NCBI GenBank assembly: GCA_963978545.1
Contig: OZ021722.1
Location: 2,728,001-2,792,000, forward strand
Origin: Linyphia triangularis
Lineage: Eukaryota > Arthropoda > Arachnida > Araneae > Linyphiidae
Direction of reading: 5' to 3'
Length of the DNA: 64,000 bases
The notes under the pieces are model-generated. The model searched no databases. It saw only the letters and a list, made by a program, of their open reading frames with translations, and was not told the origin of the DNA. The translations under genes were made by a program, and so were the position numbers. Within the stretch, counting starts at the first letter, position 1. Every line of letters begins with the position of its first letter. Positions 45,414 to 59,052 of the stretch are shown here, piece by piece.

Positions 45414-45820
45414 GCAACTTAAAATCGCTGATTTATGTAGGCAGGAAAAACGACTCATTCGGCTCGAAGCTAACGTGACGTCACTTGTTCCAAACTTGAC
45501 TTAAAACGCAGCAGTGGAAACCAGTTTTGCAAGTTTCTCTCAAATCACGCCAACCGGCACGGAATATGGTAATTGTCTAAAAAAAAACTCTGGCAGAAAC
45601 CTCTCGACAACCATAGAAAGGTGAAGGAAGTTTTGACGTCACAGCTAAAATATAGCGGTTTGATCGGACTGCAATCAGACTAGGTTTTCGGACATTAATA
45701 ATTAAACAACTCATTTTTTTAAAGAACTTTTGTTTGAGTATTTGATATCAGAAAGAAATTCTTTCAAAAAATAAAAAAAATAATTTCACTCGTTTTTAAA
45801 AAAAATGCTAACACCCCAAC
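45300..45820 (+). mobile_element. Repeat I copy 2
   Basis: A forward counterpart of 1315-1815: GGCCATAAACACAAAAATTT, CATTCGGCTCGAAGC, CGCAGCAGTGGAAACCAGTT, GATATCAGAAAGAAATTCTT. A long T run lies at about 45381-45407. It follows the H dimer directly. Confidence 0.7.
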
Positions 45821-46195
45821 ACCAAAAGTCATTCATTTCCAAAATTCCACGTATAAGCCTTCCCGAGTATCCACATCGGGGTCTTTTAATTGCTGACATG
45901 TGCAACAACTTTTCCAAAACGGGGATTCGGAGCGGTCGGGCTTTATAAAGAGAGGACCCGCATCCGAAAAAGATAATTTCGGGAGAAAGTAATTTGGGCG
46001 TTAATTCGAGCTCTCTCCGGCCTCCTTCTAATGGAGCCCCCCCCCCCCCCCATAAATTACACTTTTACGCAGCTGCTTGGCACCCATCAGGGAAAAAGAC
46101 CTTCGGGGAATTTAGGGGGCTTTACTGAGGAGATCGTTAGGGGCTTCTCGTTAGAAGGTATGTTATATGGAATACTTTCTTGCGCATGCGCTACA
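45821..46195. other. No recognisable feature
   Basis: Less AT-rich sequence with a C run at about 46029-46050. The frame at 46031-46315 crosses into a MITE and is not supported as a gene. Confidence 0.4.
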
Positions 46196-46449
46196 CATCG
46201 GAACAGGGGCGTAACCAGGGATATTTTTCGGCTCACGAAAACAAATCATAACAATAAATTTGGGTATTATTGTCGAATATATTTGATTACGGGTATTTTT
46301 TCTAAGTATGTTTAAAAATTTAAAAACTATCTAAATGGATTTAACATTTTAAACAAAACATCCTTTTGCGTTTTAATAGCAAAACTGAACTATTTCGGGA
46401 AAGGATATAACCCCAGGTCCCTCCCCTGGATTACGCGCCTGCATCGGGT
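46196..46449. mobile_element. MITE, 238 bp, hAT-like, with imperfect 8-bp duplication
   Basis: The element 46204-46441 has ends CAGGGGCGTAACCAGGG and, on the other strand, CAGGCGCGTAATCCAGGG. The flanks CATCGGAA and CATCGGGT match at 6 of 8 positions. CAGGGGCGTA-type ends are common among hAT-like non-autonomous elements. Confidence 0.75.
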
Positions 46450-46490
46450 ACTTGAGTATACGTTGTAGGATGGGTCCTTCCGCTTAAAGA

Positions 46491-46828
46491 TACACAAATT
46501 GTCTGTACATAATTGCAAATAGTGACGTATTTCTTTTAAAGTTCCGTTTTATTTTATCTCTTAACAGCGATAATACAGGTTTGGAAAAAAGGTGGCAACA
46601 TCTAAATCAATCGGTAACTTTTCTATCACGGGATTGGATGGAGCGCTGCTTCGAAAGAATCTTAGCTTTTGTTTACTTTCGTTGCGCCTGCATTATCACA
46701 GTATCCTGAATCTGAGATGATGATTTTACTGCTCGGAGAAATTTTGTGGGCCTTCGAAAGAACAATAAATTACAGTTTTTATTTCTTAAAAGCTGCGGCA
46801 TCGTTTCCTCCGCTAAAATTTCTTGTCA
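46491..46828 (+). mobile_element. LTR-B copy 2, diverged
   Basis: ACACAAATTGTCTGTACATA, AAATAGTGACGTATT, TTAACAGCGATAATA and AGGTGGCAACATCTAAA match LTR-B. The TATA part is replaced or lost. The 3' part (ACAATAAATTACAG, CGGCATCGTTTCCTCCGCTA) aligns loosely. Confidence 0.65.
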
Positions 46829-47394
46829 GTACAGTTTTTCTGGCGATAATCTCGCCAAATCTGCCAACACGGCTAAGCCTTGTCTTCTCTCAATTCAAGA
46901 CGTCACGTGGTAATGGATTATTGAGTAACCAATCAGGGAGTAATAAAACTGCATCCCACGTCAGTGAGGTCTAATAAGGCTATATACGAGGGTTACTGCA
47001 ACATAGGTAAGGATCTGTCGTGGAGGAGTTCTGTGCATTTCCAACAGGAAACTGACCCTGATTTACGTCTCGTATGGAAGAAAACCTAGTAAATCCACCA
47101 AAAAGTCGGACAATAATAACAACGCAGTACGTCACGATCGTCTACTTATTTGGAAAATTCAACATTGGGAAAAACAACGAAATATCTCACTTTTCCCCCC
47201 AATTTTTTGTTTCAGATATTTACAATGAGGTGAGTCGAGTTCGTGAGTATTTATTTCTTTTTAAATGTTTATAACAAATAGATGCTTTTAAATATGTGTT
47301 GCCTCAAACGGGACAAGCAGCAATTCCATGTCAAATTGTTTATACCCGTTCTACAAATAACGCATTTGTTTTTAAAAAAAAAGAATCCATGTTT
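46829..47394 (+). other. Unassigned sequence with promoter-like motifs
   Basis: GACGTCACGTGG (46899-46910), an ACCAATCAG CCAAT box (46928-46936) and CTATATAC (about 46980) occur in order, the spacing of a simple Pol II promoter. Downstream frames carry no recognisable protein and no repeat match was found. It is a suggestion only. Confidence 0.3.
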
Positions 47395-47665
47395 TGCACT
47401 GTATTGACGAAAACCTTAATGGTAGGTCCCATAGCGAACACTAACCTGTAGACGAAATTTGAATATCGTTAGGTCCATTCGTTCGGGAGTTATGCTGACC
47501 ACGGACATACAGACTCTTTTTTCTAGACCACTTTTTAGGAGTCAAGATGTGGAAAATGTAGAGATATACACACACAAAAAAAAAATCGAAAACTCTTTTT
47601 GACCCGAAGCAAAACTTTCATTACCCTATGTTAAAATATGGATAATTGAAAGTAATAATATAGCC
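47395..47665 (+). repeat. Repeat E, distal fragment (copy 11)
   Basis: GACGAAAACCTTAATGGTAG, CGGGAGTTATGCTGACCACG and GGATAATTGAAAGTAAT mark the distal third of E. Repeat H follows directly. Confidence 0.75.
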
Positions 47666-48715
47666 CATAAAAATAAAGTTTTTAATATAAACCCATTATA
47701 TGCATTGCCAATTTTTGTATTCATTAACATAGCGCCGTTTCTGTTGTCAGCGTGTGCTTGTTTTTAATATTTAAAATTAGATACAAACACCATCTCTTAT
47801 AGCAAAATATTCGGTAAACTATTTTTCAAAATTTATTTATTAAGAATGAATGAGAATTTATGCACTCACTTCCAAATATCCTTTATTTGTTCCGATTAAA
47901 ACAATTTTATTATTATTTATGAAAACAATTTTATTATTTATTTATTAAAACAATTTAATTATTTATTTATTAAAACAATTTTATTATTATTTATGAAAAC
48001 AATTTTATTATTTATTTATTAAAACAATTTAATTATTTATTTATTTATTAAAACAATTTTATTATTTATTTATTAGAAAAATTTATTTATTTATTAAAAT
48101 AATTTTATTATTTATTAAAATAATTTTATTATTTATTAAAATAATTTTATTATTTATTAAAATAATTTAATTATTTATTAAAACAATTTAATTATTTATT
48201 AAAACAATTTAATTATTTATTAAAACAATTTAATTATTTATTAAAACAATTTAATTATTTATTAAAACAATTTAATTATTTATTAAAACTATTTAATTAT
48301 TTATTAAAACTATTTAATTATTTATTAAAACTATTTAATTATTTATTAAAACAATTTAATTATTTACTAAAACAATTTAATTATTTATTTATTGAAACAA
48401 TTTTATTATTTATTAAAACAATTTAATTATTTATTAAAACAATTTTATTATTTACTAAAACAATATTATTACTTATTAAAACAATTTTGGCAACAGGAAA
48501 TAGTTTCTTAAATGATCGATTAAATGCTATTTCAGCGCAATTGGATGACGGCCAGTTGGTTTATATTCCATAAAAGTGACCTTTTAGTAACAGTTGTCAT
48601 CAACATCGAATCTGTCTGCCGAGTTTCGGCTCGATTGGATGACGGCAAAACGGTTAACTAGGTCTCCGCAGATTTGTCAGCCCACGACATTCACACAAAA
48701 TCGAAGTAAATATAA
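47655..48715 (-). mobile_element. Repeat H copy 10 with an expanded internal array
   Basis: CCCATAAAAATAAAGTTTTT to CGAAGTAAATATAAAGGATT in reverse H order. The AAAACAATTTTATTATTTATT segment, present about twice in other copies, is expanded here into the array described next. Confidence 0.85.
47905..48490. repeat. AT-rich minisatellite, about 21-bp unit
   Basis: About 26 tandem units of AAAACAATTTAATTATTTATT with variants (ATTTTATT, AATAATTTT, AACTATTT). Runs of identical variants lie next to each other, which points to local duplication of unit blocks. Confidence 0.95.
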
Positions 48716-49007
48716 AGGATTTAAAAAAAGAAACATCAGTGGATGAAGAGGTTGTGCATTCGTTGCCGAAAGAGTAGAAGAGAAGAGCAATAAAAAGATC
48801 TTCATCGGAGAAGTGATTAACCCGGTTGTCTGAACCACGGATAACATCTACCGGTTAATCGATATCGCTGCCACAAACGTGTCAACTAAATAAATGGATG
48901 ATCACCAAGAGAGAGAGGTTTTGCCTTTTTTTTTTGTGCGTGTTTTATCGGAGATAGATTTCACTTAAGTTCTGCCCTAGACTCGATGGGTAAGAGAGAA
49001 TAATGGA

Positions 49008-50530
49008 TCTGAGAGGCAACTTGCAAGTTTAGGAACTTCATCGAACATCATTCTGAATATTTTTTTTTTTTATAGAATGTAGAGAAAATCTAGTAGATCG
49101 GGAATCCACTGGTCTGCCGGAGCAAAAGTGTCCGAAACTATTGAAAAATCGACTTTGAATGACTTGAACGAAATCCGATTGCCAAATGTGCCGTAAGTTA
49201 CCAAATAACAAGCATTAGTTTTTTTTTGGTGTTAACCCATTGGTCTTTAATTTTCAATGAAAAAAGTTGCAGACGATTCGTCTTACCTGGCCCCAAAATC
49301 TATCATCTTTTAAGGCTGTATTCTACTGTAGAATTTTGAAAAAAATCGATTTTTTTTTCTTCATATTTTCAAAGTTTAGATATTCAAAAATATGTCATTA
49401 AAAGGATTTTTCAAAATTCCTATTATTTCATGAGTTATAGCCGTTTTAGTGACGTGGCATCGGTTCCGGTCCGACCGCTACAAGTTAACAAAAGACGGTA
49501 GGCGTTCCCGAGTCCCTACTTATGTCATTAATGAGCATTTTGAAGTAGAGGAAGGATTCTTATATGGAGCAGGAATCGCCGATTAAAAATATGTAAGTAG
49601 TCTGTACCATTCTATAAGTAAAATTGTCGAAAACTTGTCTCAAAACTTTGAACGGGTTTTTCTCGGAACTACTTTTTTCGAGCTGGCGGTAAGGATATCT
49701 CGAGTTCTAATGAACTGATTTACTTCAAATTTGGAGAGGATGTTCTCTATACATCGCTTCATCTCGTGAACCCTGCCCAAAACTATAACTTCTCATTTAG
49801 TATTTTTAAAAAATTCGGAATTGTTAAAAAAATATGATTTTTTTTTTTTTTTTCAAACTACCGCCATTTAAAAAAAAAAAAATATTTTTTTAACTTATCC
49901 AAGGGTTATACGATAGCGGCATCTATAATAATTAAGAATCCGTCTGTTTTTTTATGTTTCAGTTCACCAGGAGGGTTGGAATAATGCACGCCAGGACACC
50001 CTCTTTTTTTTTGACCCTCCACTTTGACTGCTCATAACTTTGTCAATTTTAATTTTTTTTTTTTTTAATAATTTTTTTATGTAATAATAAAACATCAATA
50101 AACAAATGATAAAAAAATTGATGATAAAAATATTTTTTGTTTCCTTTGTTAAAATTTTTTTCCGCTTCAAAAACCGGGCGAAATTCATGCCTCTACAGTA
50201 GAATACTCCCTTAAAAGCGAGTCAAGTTGGTAACAAATATTACTTCAGTAGTGACTTAATATTTATTAACAACTTGGCTCACTTTTAGAAGATGGAAGTA
50301 TTTTTCGCCAGAGAAAAAATATCTTCTGCACGGTAAAGAGCAGTGTTTTGCCACATAAAAAAAAGAAGGCTCATTATTTGGCAAATTATGACGCAACTGG
50401 CAATCGGATTTAGTTCAACTCCTTCAAAGTCGATTTTCGAACAGTTTCGGCAACTTTTGTTCTGGCAGACCAGTCTCTACATTAAAAAAAAAAAAAATCA
50501 ACATGATTTTCGATGACTTCGTCGAAAATC
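49008..50530. mobile_element. Foldback element G copy 3, split by a TTAA element
   Basis: The left arm from GAGAGGCAACTTGCAAGTTT through ACTGGTCTGCCGGAGCAAAA runs to 49313, and the right arm resumes at 50211 to GTTCTGGCAGACCAGTCT. The outer right end is degraded. Confidence 0.8.
49310..50214. mobile_element. TTAA-inserted DNA element, 897 bp (piggyBac-type target)
   Basis: The element 49314-50210 has ends GGCTGTATTCTACTGTAGA and, on the other strand, GGGAGTATTCTACTGTAGA. TTAA flanks both sides, and G copies show the single TTAA at this place (CTTTTAAAAGT). The interior has no transposase. The TTAA target is the hallmark of piggyBac-type insertion, but the end bases are not the classical CCC start, so the assignment is tentative. 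Confidence 0.8.
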
Positions 50531-50724
50531 ATACATACAAGGATTCAAATTATGTTGTGTACCATTGCAATGATTATAGCAATAATAGAAATAGAGGCCA
50601 GCTATTATTTTGAAATTCGAATTAAGATGAATGAAATATGATATTGCATCAATTCTCAACACACAGCGAATACAATATTAATAATTAAATCAAGAAATTA
50701 TGATCAAATTTTATATCATATACT

Positions 50725-51162
50725 TCTTATCAAGGACTATGGGAACTAAGGCACCTCTACTTCTGTTTAAACATTTTATACCAACACCATATCCAGTACA
50801 GATCGGTAGTGGGCAGTACTGCATAGCATGTAAACACACTTGCGAGAGGGAGTGCTCAAGTCTACCTATAGCCATCGAAGAGTTCATTTCTACCTCTTTT
50901 CGGTAGCTACCCGGTAGATGGAAGCACTACCGACCGTATGTGGAACTTCTTAATTTAGAGGCAATACCAAGCAGAAGATTCCAGCAGAAGACTTGGCTTT
51001 GCCGCCCCCATAGGTATTGATTTGTGTGGGAACTTGGAGGATTTTGCGACCACGACTGATTTAACGTGCTCCAGTCACCATTGGCGAACACGGCGGTCTT
51101 TAGTCGGTCACAGGTCCGAACTCGCAACCTCATGGCTCGCAACCGTCTAGTTGCGAGGCCAT
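50725..51162 (-). mobile_element. SINE-F copy 2
   Basis: It matches SINE-F copy 1 across the body (CAAGGACTATGGGAACTAAG to CTCGCAACCGTCTAGTTGCG); the outer half of the tRNA-like head is lost. Confidence 0.88.
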
Positions 51163-51449
51163 CATACATTTAAACTTAAGATAGCAGAACCTAAATCTGG
51201 TGGGAAAATATTTCGGTCAGATATATTTGAAGTACCAATGTAAATATTAATGTTACAGATGCCGTCTTGGTTTCTTATGATCTTTGTGTGGTGGAGACAC
51301 CTATAAGGATTCAGGGGGGGGGGGGGTGTTCTGTAATGACATTAAAAAAAAGTAAAAAAAACTTGTAAAAAAGCAGCTATTTTAATAACAGGAAATTCCA
51401 CAATTCAACTTTTATCTACAAGGTACCTAACGATCTTGAGAGGAAAGGG

Positions 51450-51930
<481 letters not shown>

Positions 51931-52916
51931 GGTGTCCCAAGATGGTGCGACAAAGACGTAAAACCTCCGAAAGACGTATATCCTGAACAATTCCCAAAGC
52001 AAACATTCCAAGCGGACGTGTTTCAAAAAAAAATAATGGATAATGTCCACAAGTCCATTAAGGCGTGCAATCCTTCTGAAGTAAACCCCTCCAAAAGAAT
52101 CCTCCTATCATTATCATTCATAAACCACAGAGACATGTCTGCAAGTCCACAGACCCCCCCCCCCCTCCATCCCCTACGCGGTTACTTCATCACAAGACCT
52201 CCCTTCGAGATCAAAGTATTCGATAAGTGGTACCTATCTTCTACTAAGAAAAAACGGGGGAGGGATGGGGGGAGACAGACAGACGTCCTATTTTTTCCGG
52301 AGTTGGTTTAACCCCCCCTCCCCTTTTTTCAGGGGTCGATGGTTGCCCCCCCCCCCTCTCCCATTTTTGTCATCGAGTTTTTTCACTGAAAATACTGAGA
52401 TATTTGTTTGGCGTACGTGGAATGGCATTTCGTGTGGTCGTAGTAACGTCGACTTGGAGAAGTTGTTCTTATGAATGAATGGGTGTGTGGAATAAAGCGC
52501 GGTTTGGTTTGTGTGTGGTTTGCTATTCGCTGTCTGTGTTTTTAAATGTAGCTGCAGTTAAGCGGAATATTTAAATTAAAAGGGTAATCATGTGGATCTG
52601 ATCCCTATAGTATAGTAAAGTTGCATGGAACCTAAGGCGCCAGTTAAAATATAATAATAGGAAATATTTATTAAAAATTTAATTTTTCTTTTTAAAATTG
52701 TGCAAAAGAAAACTATTTCTGACATATTTATATGAAATGGTACGGGGATATTTCTGTTATTTCCAATTCCTTAGAATCTTACAAAAAAAAAAAGAAAATT
52801 CCTCCAGACAATTCCATCCTCCTCTATTACCACTTTCATTATATGTGAGAAAAAAAATTATGTTGAAGTTGAAAAATTCCTCCGAGAAGAAAATGACAAT
52901 TCTAACTATCTAAGCT
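51931..52916. other. Apparently unique sequence
   Basis: Several homopolymer C runs (52155, 52346) and T runs. The frames at 52018-52311 and 52265-52474 span these runs and show no domain. Confidence 0.4.
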
Positions 52917-53850
52917 CCATACCATGTAAACATAAATAAATGAAAAGATGCATGCTCATCTAATCTCTCTATGTAAGGCAAAGCCCTCACTCACTCATCA
53001 CTAATTCTCCCACTTCCCACATGTCCACAACTCTAAAAATTGGTACAAATATCAACAATGGTAAACATAGAAAAAGTAAGCTATTCCGATCTCGATTAAC
53101 CCACTTTAAGGGTGTGGAAAAGGGGTTAAATGTTCCAAACGAGGGATATTCGAATGTCCCACTTCCCCCATAGTCACAATTTTGAAAATTGGTATAAATG
53201 ACTGCAAAGACAAACATAGAAAAAGTAAGCTATTCCGATCTCGATTAACCCACTTTAAAGGGGTGGTAAAGGGGTTAAACGTTCCAAACGAGGGATATCC
53301 GAATGACCCATTTCCAATGTTGTCTCAATTCTGATAATTGGTGCAAATGTTAAGAAGGGCATACATAGAAAAATTAAGTTTTTCCAATATCGATTAATGA
53401 ATTTTTAAGGGATGAAAAGTCGACGTAACATTGAAACTATACGAGGAATATCTTAATATCTCACTTCCAATAGAGTTACAACTTTGAAATTTAGAACTAA
53501 GAGTAAACATAAACACAATAAACTATTGCATTCTGGATTACGTAATTAAAAAGGGTCCGAAGGGAGTTAAACATTCTAAACGAGGGATATTCAAAAGTCT
53601 CTTTCCAATATAGTAACAATTTTGAAAAAAAATCGAGTTCCTATTTTGATAAATCAATTTGTCGGGAACGAAACGGGAGCAAACGTCTGAAGTGTAGAAT
53701 ACATGAATGTCTTTTGATCGCTAAAATGCACATGGTAAAATTTCGTAGCGCAGCACGGGTATTCAGCTAGTTAATTTATACAACAATCTAATTTCCATAC
53801 CATGTGAACAGAAATAAATGAAAGGAAGATGCACGCGCATCTAATTAATC
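52917..53850 (+). repeat. Approximately 149-bp tandem array ending in a Helitron-type 3' terminus, between direct repeats
   Basis: About four and a half units (AAGCTATTCCGATCTCGATT, CCAAACGAGGGATATTCGAA, TAAACATAGAAAAAG) cover 52985-53640 and diverge progressively to the right. The array is followed by ATGGTAAAATTTCGTAGCGC and CACGGGTATTCAGCTAG before T. Direct repeats of about 50 nt (CCATACCATGTRAACAKAAA) lie at 52917-52975 and 53793-53850. Confidence 0.75.
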
Positions 53851-54484
53851 TCAATAATTATATGGCACTATCACAGAATGAGCAGTCACTGATCAAGATA
53901 ACTCTTATAGTGATATCAAATTTAAAATTTTTTAAATGGCAAAAAATATTAACAGCCGTCTATAAAATCTTGTATGCCTCTCACAAATGAATCTGCTTGA
54001 GGAAACAGATTTTCTGAAAATCGTGCGTGAAAGAAGAAGAAGAGGAGGAAAAAAAGAAAGAAATTTCGCGCTTTAATTAAAAGAACGCTGCAAATAAAAG
54101 GCTCTTCATATTGGGTTATCAATTAATCTTCCTCACTTTGGTAAAACGTCAACTGCAAACTGTCTTTTGTGTTCTTTCATCTTTTACTGCAACTTTTCTT
54201 TTAAAGTGTTGCAAATAAAAGTGGAGGACAAACGAAGTGAAGTTAGGCAAATTCCAATGGAATTTTTTTTTTCTATCAGGAAGCTTTACATACAAAGAAG
54301 AAAGGCCAAGTAAAAATAAATATTTAAATAAAAAAGTGAGGGTGTTTTTTTAGTTTATTTTTTATTTTTTATTTTTTTTATTTTTTATTATTGAAATAAG
54401 AAAGGCCTTTGAGGAGCGATTTCCGAGTGGTTTGTAGCGTAATCGGAAAGAGTTGGTAGTTATTGATATTTTAACTTTTTTTAA
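53851..54484. other. No recognisable feature
   Basis: AT-rich; the T-rich part near 54345-54395 is a TTTTTATTT-type slippage tract. Confidence 0.4.
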
Positions 54485-54700
54485 TTTCAAAGCCGTCAAG
54501 ATGCCGTCACCCAATCACGCTCAAACTGGACAGATAGACTCCTTGTCTAAGACAATGCATTCTATCATGATTTGGAAGAAGTGGGGGGGGGGGGGCGGAA
54601 TTATTCGAGAACGCGAAATGGATTCTCAGTGGTCAAATACTATGATCAAAACTCGATCCAAGCAAAATTTATCTAAGCGACTTTGCATTTGTGCATCCAA
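54485..54700 (+). repeat. Repeat H variant fragment
   Basis: The same variant as at 42230 (GCCGTCACCCAATCACGCTC, ATGCATTCTATCATGATTTG, AGTGGTCAAATACTATGA), with a 12-G run at about 54583-54594. The (TA)n tract begins shortly after. Confidence 0.55.
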
Positions 54701-54718
54701 TTTAACAATGAATATGTA

Positions 54719-56590
<1,872 letters not shown>

Positions 56591-57527
56591 AAAGTGGTAA
56601 GATTCACTGAAAATAGAAGTATGATATAGGTTTACAAATATTCAACGGATAAGAGATTTAATACAGCGTTACAAAGTGAGGCAAGCAGTGAATGAGTGTA
56701 ACTCATAAAGTAGTAAATCAAATGCCAGTAGTATTTGAAATTTGAGAGGCAACAAATATCACCTGTTCTCCCATAAAAAGGAAGACGTCTCAAAGAGACA
56801 AATCTTTCCACGCATGCGCATTTAATCCCTCCACCACCCCCCTCTCCCTTTTTGAAATTCCACCACTCAAATTGACCAATCACGATTTATATATTAACAT
56901 ATTTTTTTTTTTTCATCACTAATTCCTCATCAGTCAATATTCATTAATTGCACTTCGACTTGGGAGAGGGGGGGGGGGGAGAGAAGACACGGTGAATTGA
57001 GTTAAGAAAAAAATAATAATTAGTGGCAGCGTTTCAGATAAATGTTCAAGAGAATAATAATAATAAAAAAAAAAAAATAGGAATGGTGAGGGGGGGTGGG
57101 AACGCAAACGTTTAAAAAGGAAGCTGTAAATCAGCTCTTTTTATTATTATTTTGCAGGTAGAGAATTGCATATTTTCTTCCTCTGCTAATGAACTGTCAG
57201 TGGGGAACAACGCGGGCTTTTGTTTCGTTCGTCACGATCACGTGACAGCAGGTAGGTTAATGGGGGGGAAAGGACGCGATTCTTTTCTTTTTGAGTGATA
57301 TCTTTTTCGATCGTTCTCTGATAGAAGACATTTTTAGTAATTAAAAGAATTTGTGTCGATCCCCCCCTTTTTAATTTATGGCGCATGCGTTTTTCGTGGA
57401 ATTCTGTTCTTGTATGATGTTAATACAAAAAAGACACCTGCATTGCTTTGCGAATGATGTAGTATCGTTTATTCTAAATTGGTTGGGTCGTCTCCATAAT
57501 CGTGATAGTCTTGTCCTTTATTAGATC
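56591..57527. other. Apparently unique sequence
   Basis: It contains GA-rich and G-rich runs (56966-56983, 57090-57100). No repeat match or gene is supported. Confidence 0.4.
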
Positions 57528-57903
57528 GAGAGGCGATTGCGAGTTTAGGTACTTCATCGAACATCATTCCGAATGTTATGCAGAATGAATGGTCTGCCGG
57601 GACAAAAATGACCGAAATTATTCAAAAATAGACTTTGGATGAGTTGAACTATAACCGAACATGTCACAACTTGTCAAAAAATAAACCTTTATTTTTTTAT
57701 TTTTTTTTATTGTCTGCTAACCCACCAATCTTAAATTTTCAATTAGGAAGGTTGCTGACGATTTGTCTTTGCTGGCACCAAAATCTTTCATCTTTTTTAA
57801 AGTCAGCCAACTTGGCTCACTTTTAAAAACTGGAAATATTTTTTGCCGGAGAATAAATATCGTCTGCTCTCTTCCTCATTGCAAATTAAAGAGCAAGTGG
57901 GTT
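57528..57903. mobile_element. Foldback element G copy 4, one arm
   Basis: ATCGAGAGGCGATTGCGAGT through GTCAGCCAACTTGGCTCACT and AATTAAAGAGCAAGTGGGTT. The second arm is replaced by the minisatellite that follows. Confidence 0.75.
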
Positions 57904-58080
57904 AACAACTATTTAGTAAAACAACTATTTACGGGAAAACAACTATTTGCAGTAAAACAACTATTTGCAGCAAAACAACTATTTACAGGAAAACAACTAT
58001 TTACAGGAAAACAACTATTTACAGGAAAACCACTATTAGTAAAACAACTATTTACAGGAAAACAACTATTTACAAGAAAA
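57904..58080. repeat. 18-bp minisatellite
   Basis: Ten units of AACAACTATTTACAGGAA with small variants. In frame it reads as a six-residue KQLFTG repeat, which explains the two open frames on opposite strands. Confidence 0.92.
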
Positions 58081-58477
58081 TTGCGTACACTAGTAAATGG
58101 TAATGGACTCTGAACATAAACCAGGGCGTAGTCTTTTGGGTGCGGCTGCAACACCACTTCTAGCAGGGACGCGTCTTACAATGGTTCGCATTACTTTACA
58201 ACTGGCACAGTCAAAAAGAATCTCCAGTCAAATCCTTAAACAGTAGCTACCGCGTTGACATCAGATACTGTGACACTTGTGACGGGACACCCCTTCCTCC
58301 CACCAAACTTCGTTCCAAAAGAAGTTCGAAATCTTCCGATGACAATGCGACCGGTCGAACATTTCTTTCCCGACTTCTCAGGCGACAGTTGAGGGCTTCA
58401 CTTACACGTTGGAACCTGGGCGCCACTTTGATGGCGCGCAATTAAACATGCAATTTCGATGAACTCCTGGTGATAGA
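58081..58477. other. GC-richer segment of unknown origin
   Basis: Base composition is clearly less AT-rich than its neighbours. A minus-strand frame, 58247-58441, is Arg-rich (64 residues) with no family I recognise. It lies between two G elements and may be the residue of a transposon or of a gene fragment. Confidence 0.4.
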
Positions 58478-58479
58478 CT

Positions 58480-59052
58480 GAAAGGCCAGTTTAAGCAGCC
58501 CTCATCAAACATCATTCTGAATTTTGTATGCCATGAAATGTTAGTAGATCGCATGAATCGACTGGTCCGCTGTCGAAAAAGAGGCCGAAACTCTTACAAA
58601 AAATCGACTTGTTTGGTAAATATTCACTCTAATTTTCAATTAAGAAGGTTGCAAACGATTTGCAACTTTGCGGTTTTAAGAACTTTCATATTTAAAAAGT
58701 CAGCCAGGTTAGCATTAGTTTGTCATCAGTGAGGTAATATTTATCGCCAATTTGGACCACTTTTAAAAGTTGGAAGTATTTTTCGTTAGAGAATATTTTT
58801 GTTGGTTTTTCGTCTGCTCATTAAAAATTAAAAAAAAAAAAAGAAAGCGATGGGTTATCACGTTAAAAAGAATTCTCATTATTTGGCAAGTATTTTAGTT
58901 CAATTCATTCAAAGTCGATTTTTGAATAGTTTCGGCCATTTTCGCCCCGGCAGACCACTGGATTCATGATCTACTAACATTTCTCTCCATTTTATGAAAA
59001 AATCAGAATGATGTTTGATAAGGTACGTAAACGTGCGATTCCCTCTCGGACG
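58480..59052. mobile_element. Foldback element G copy 5 (diverged)
   Basis: Both arms are visible (ATCAAACATCATTCTGAATT and AATCAGAATGATGTTTGATA) with ATTTATCGCCAATTTGGACC near the centre. The arms are more diverged than in copies 1 and 2. Confidence 0.75.

Noticed and set aside
46981..47010. First exon with splice donor AGGTAAGG after a TATA box
   Set aside because: The donor-like word lies only about 25 bp after the TATA motif, at the expected start site, so there is no room for an exon.
47905..48490. CRISPR-like array
   Set aside because: Units are contiguous AT-rich minisatellite repeats with no unique spacers, inside a eukaryotic transposon.
52985..53640. CRISPR-like or centromeric satellite array
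   Set aside because: Only about four and a half diverging units of about 149 bp, with no spacers and tied to a Helitron-type end. There are too few units to call centromeric.
57763..58157. KQLFTG-type repeat protein
   Set aside because: The repeat is an 18-bp minisatellite, a multiple of three by chance, with equally open frames on both strands.
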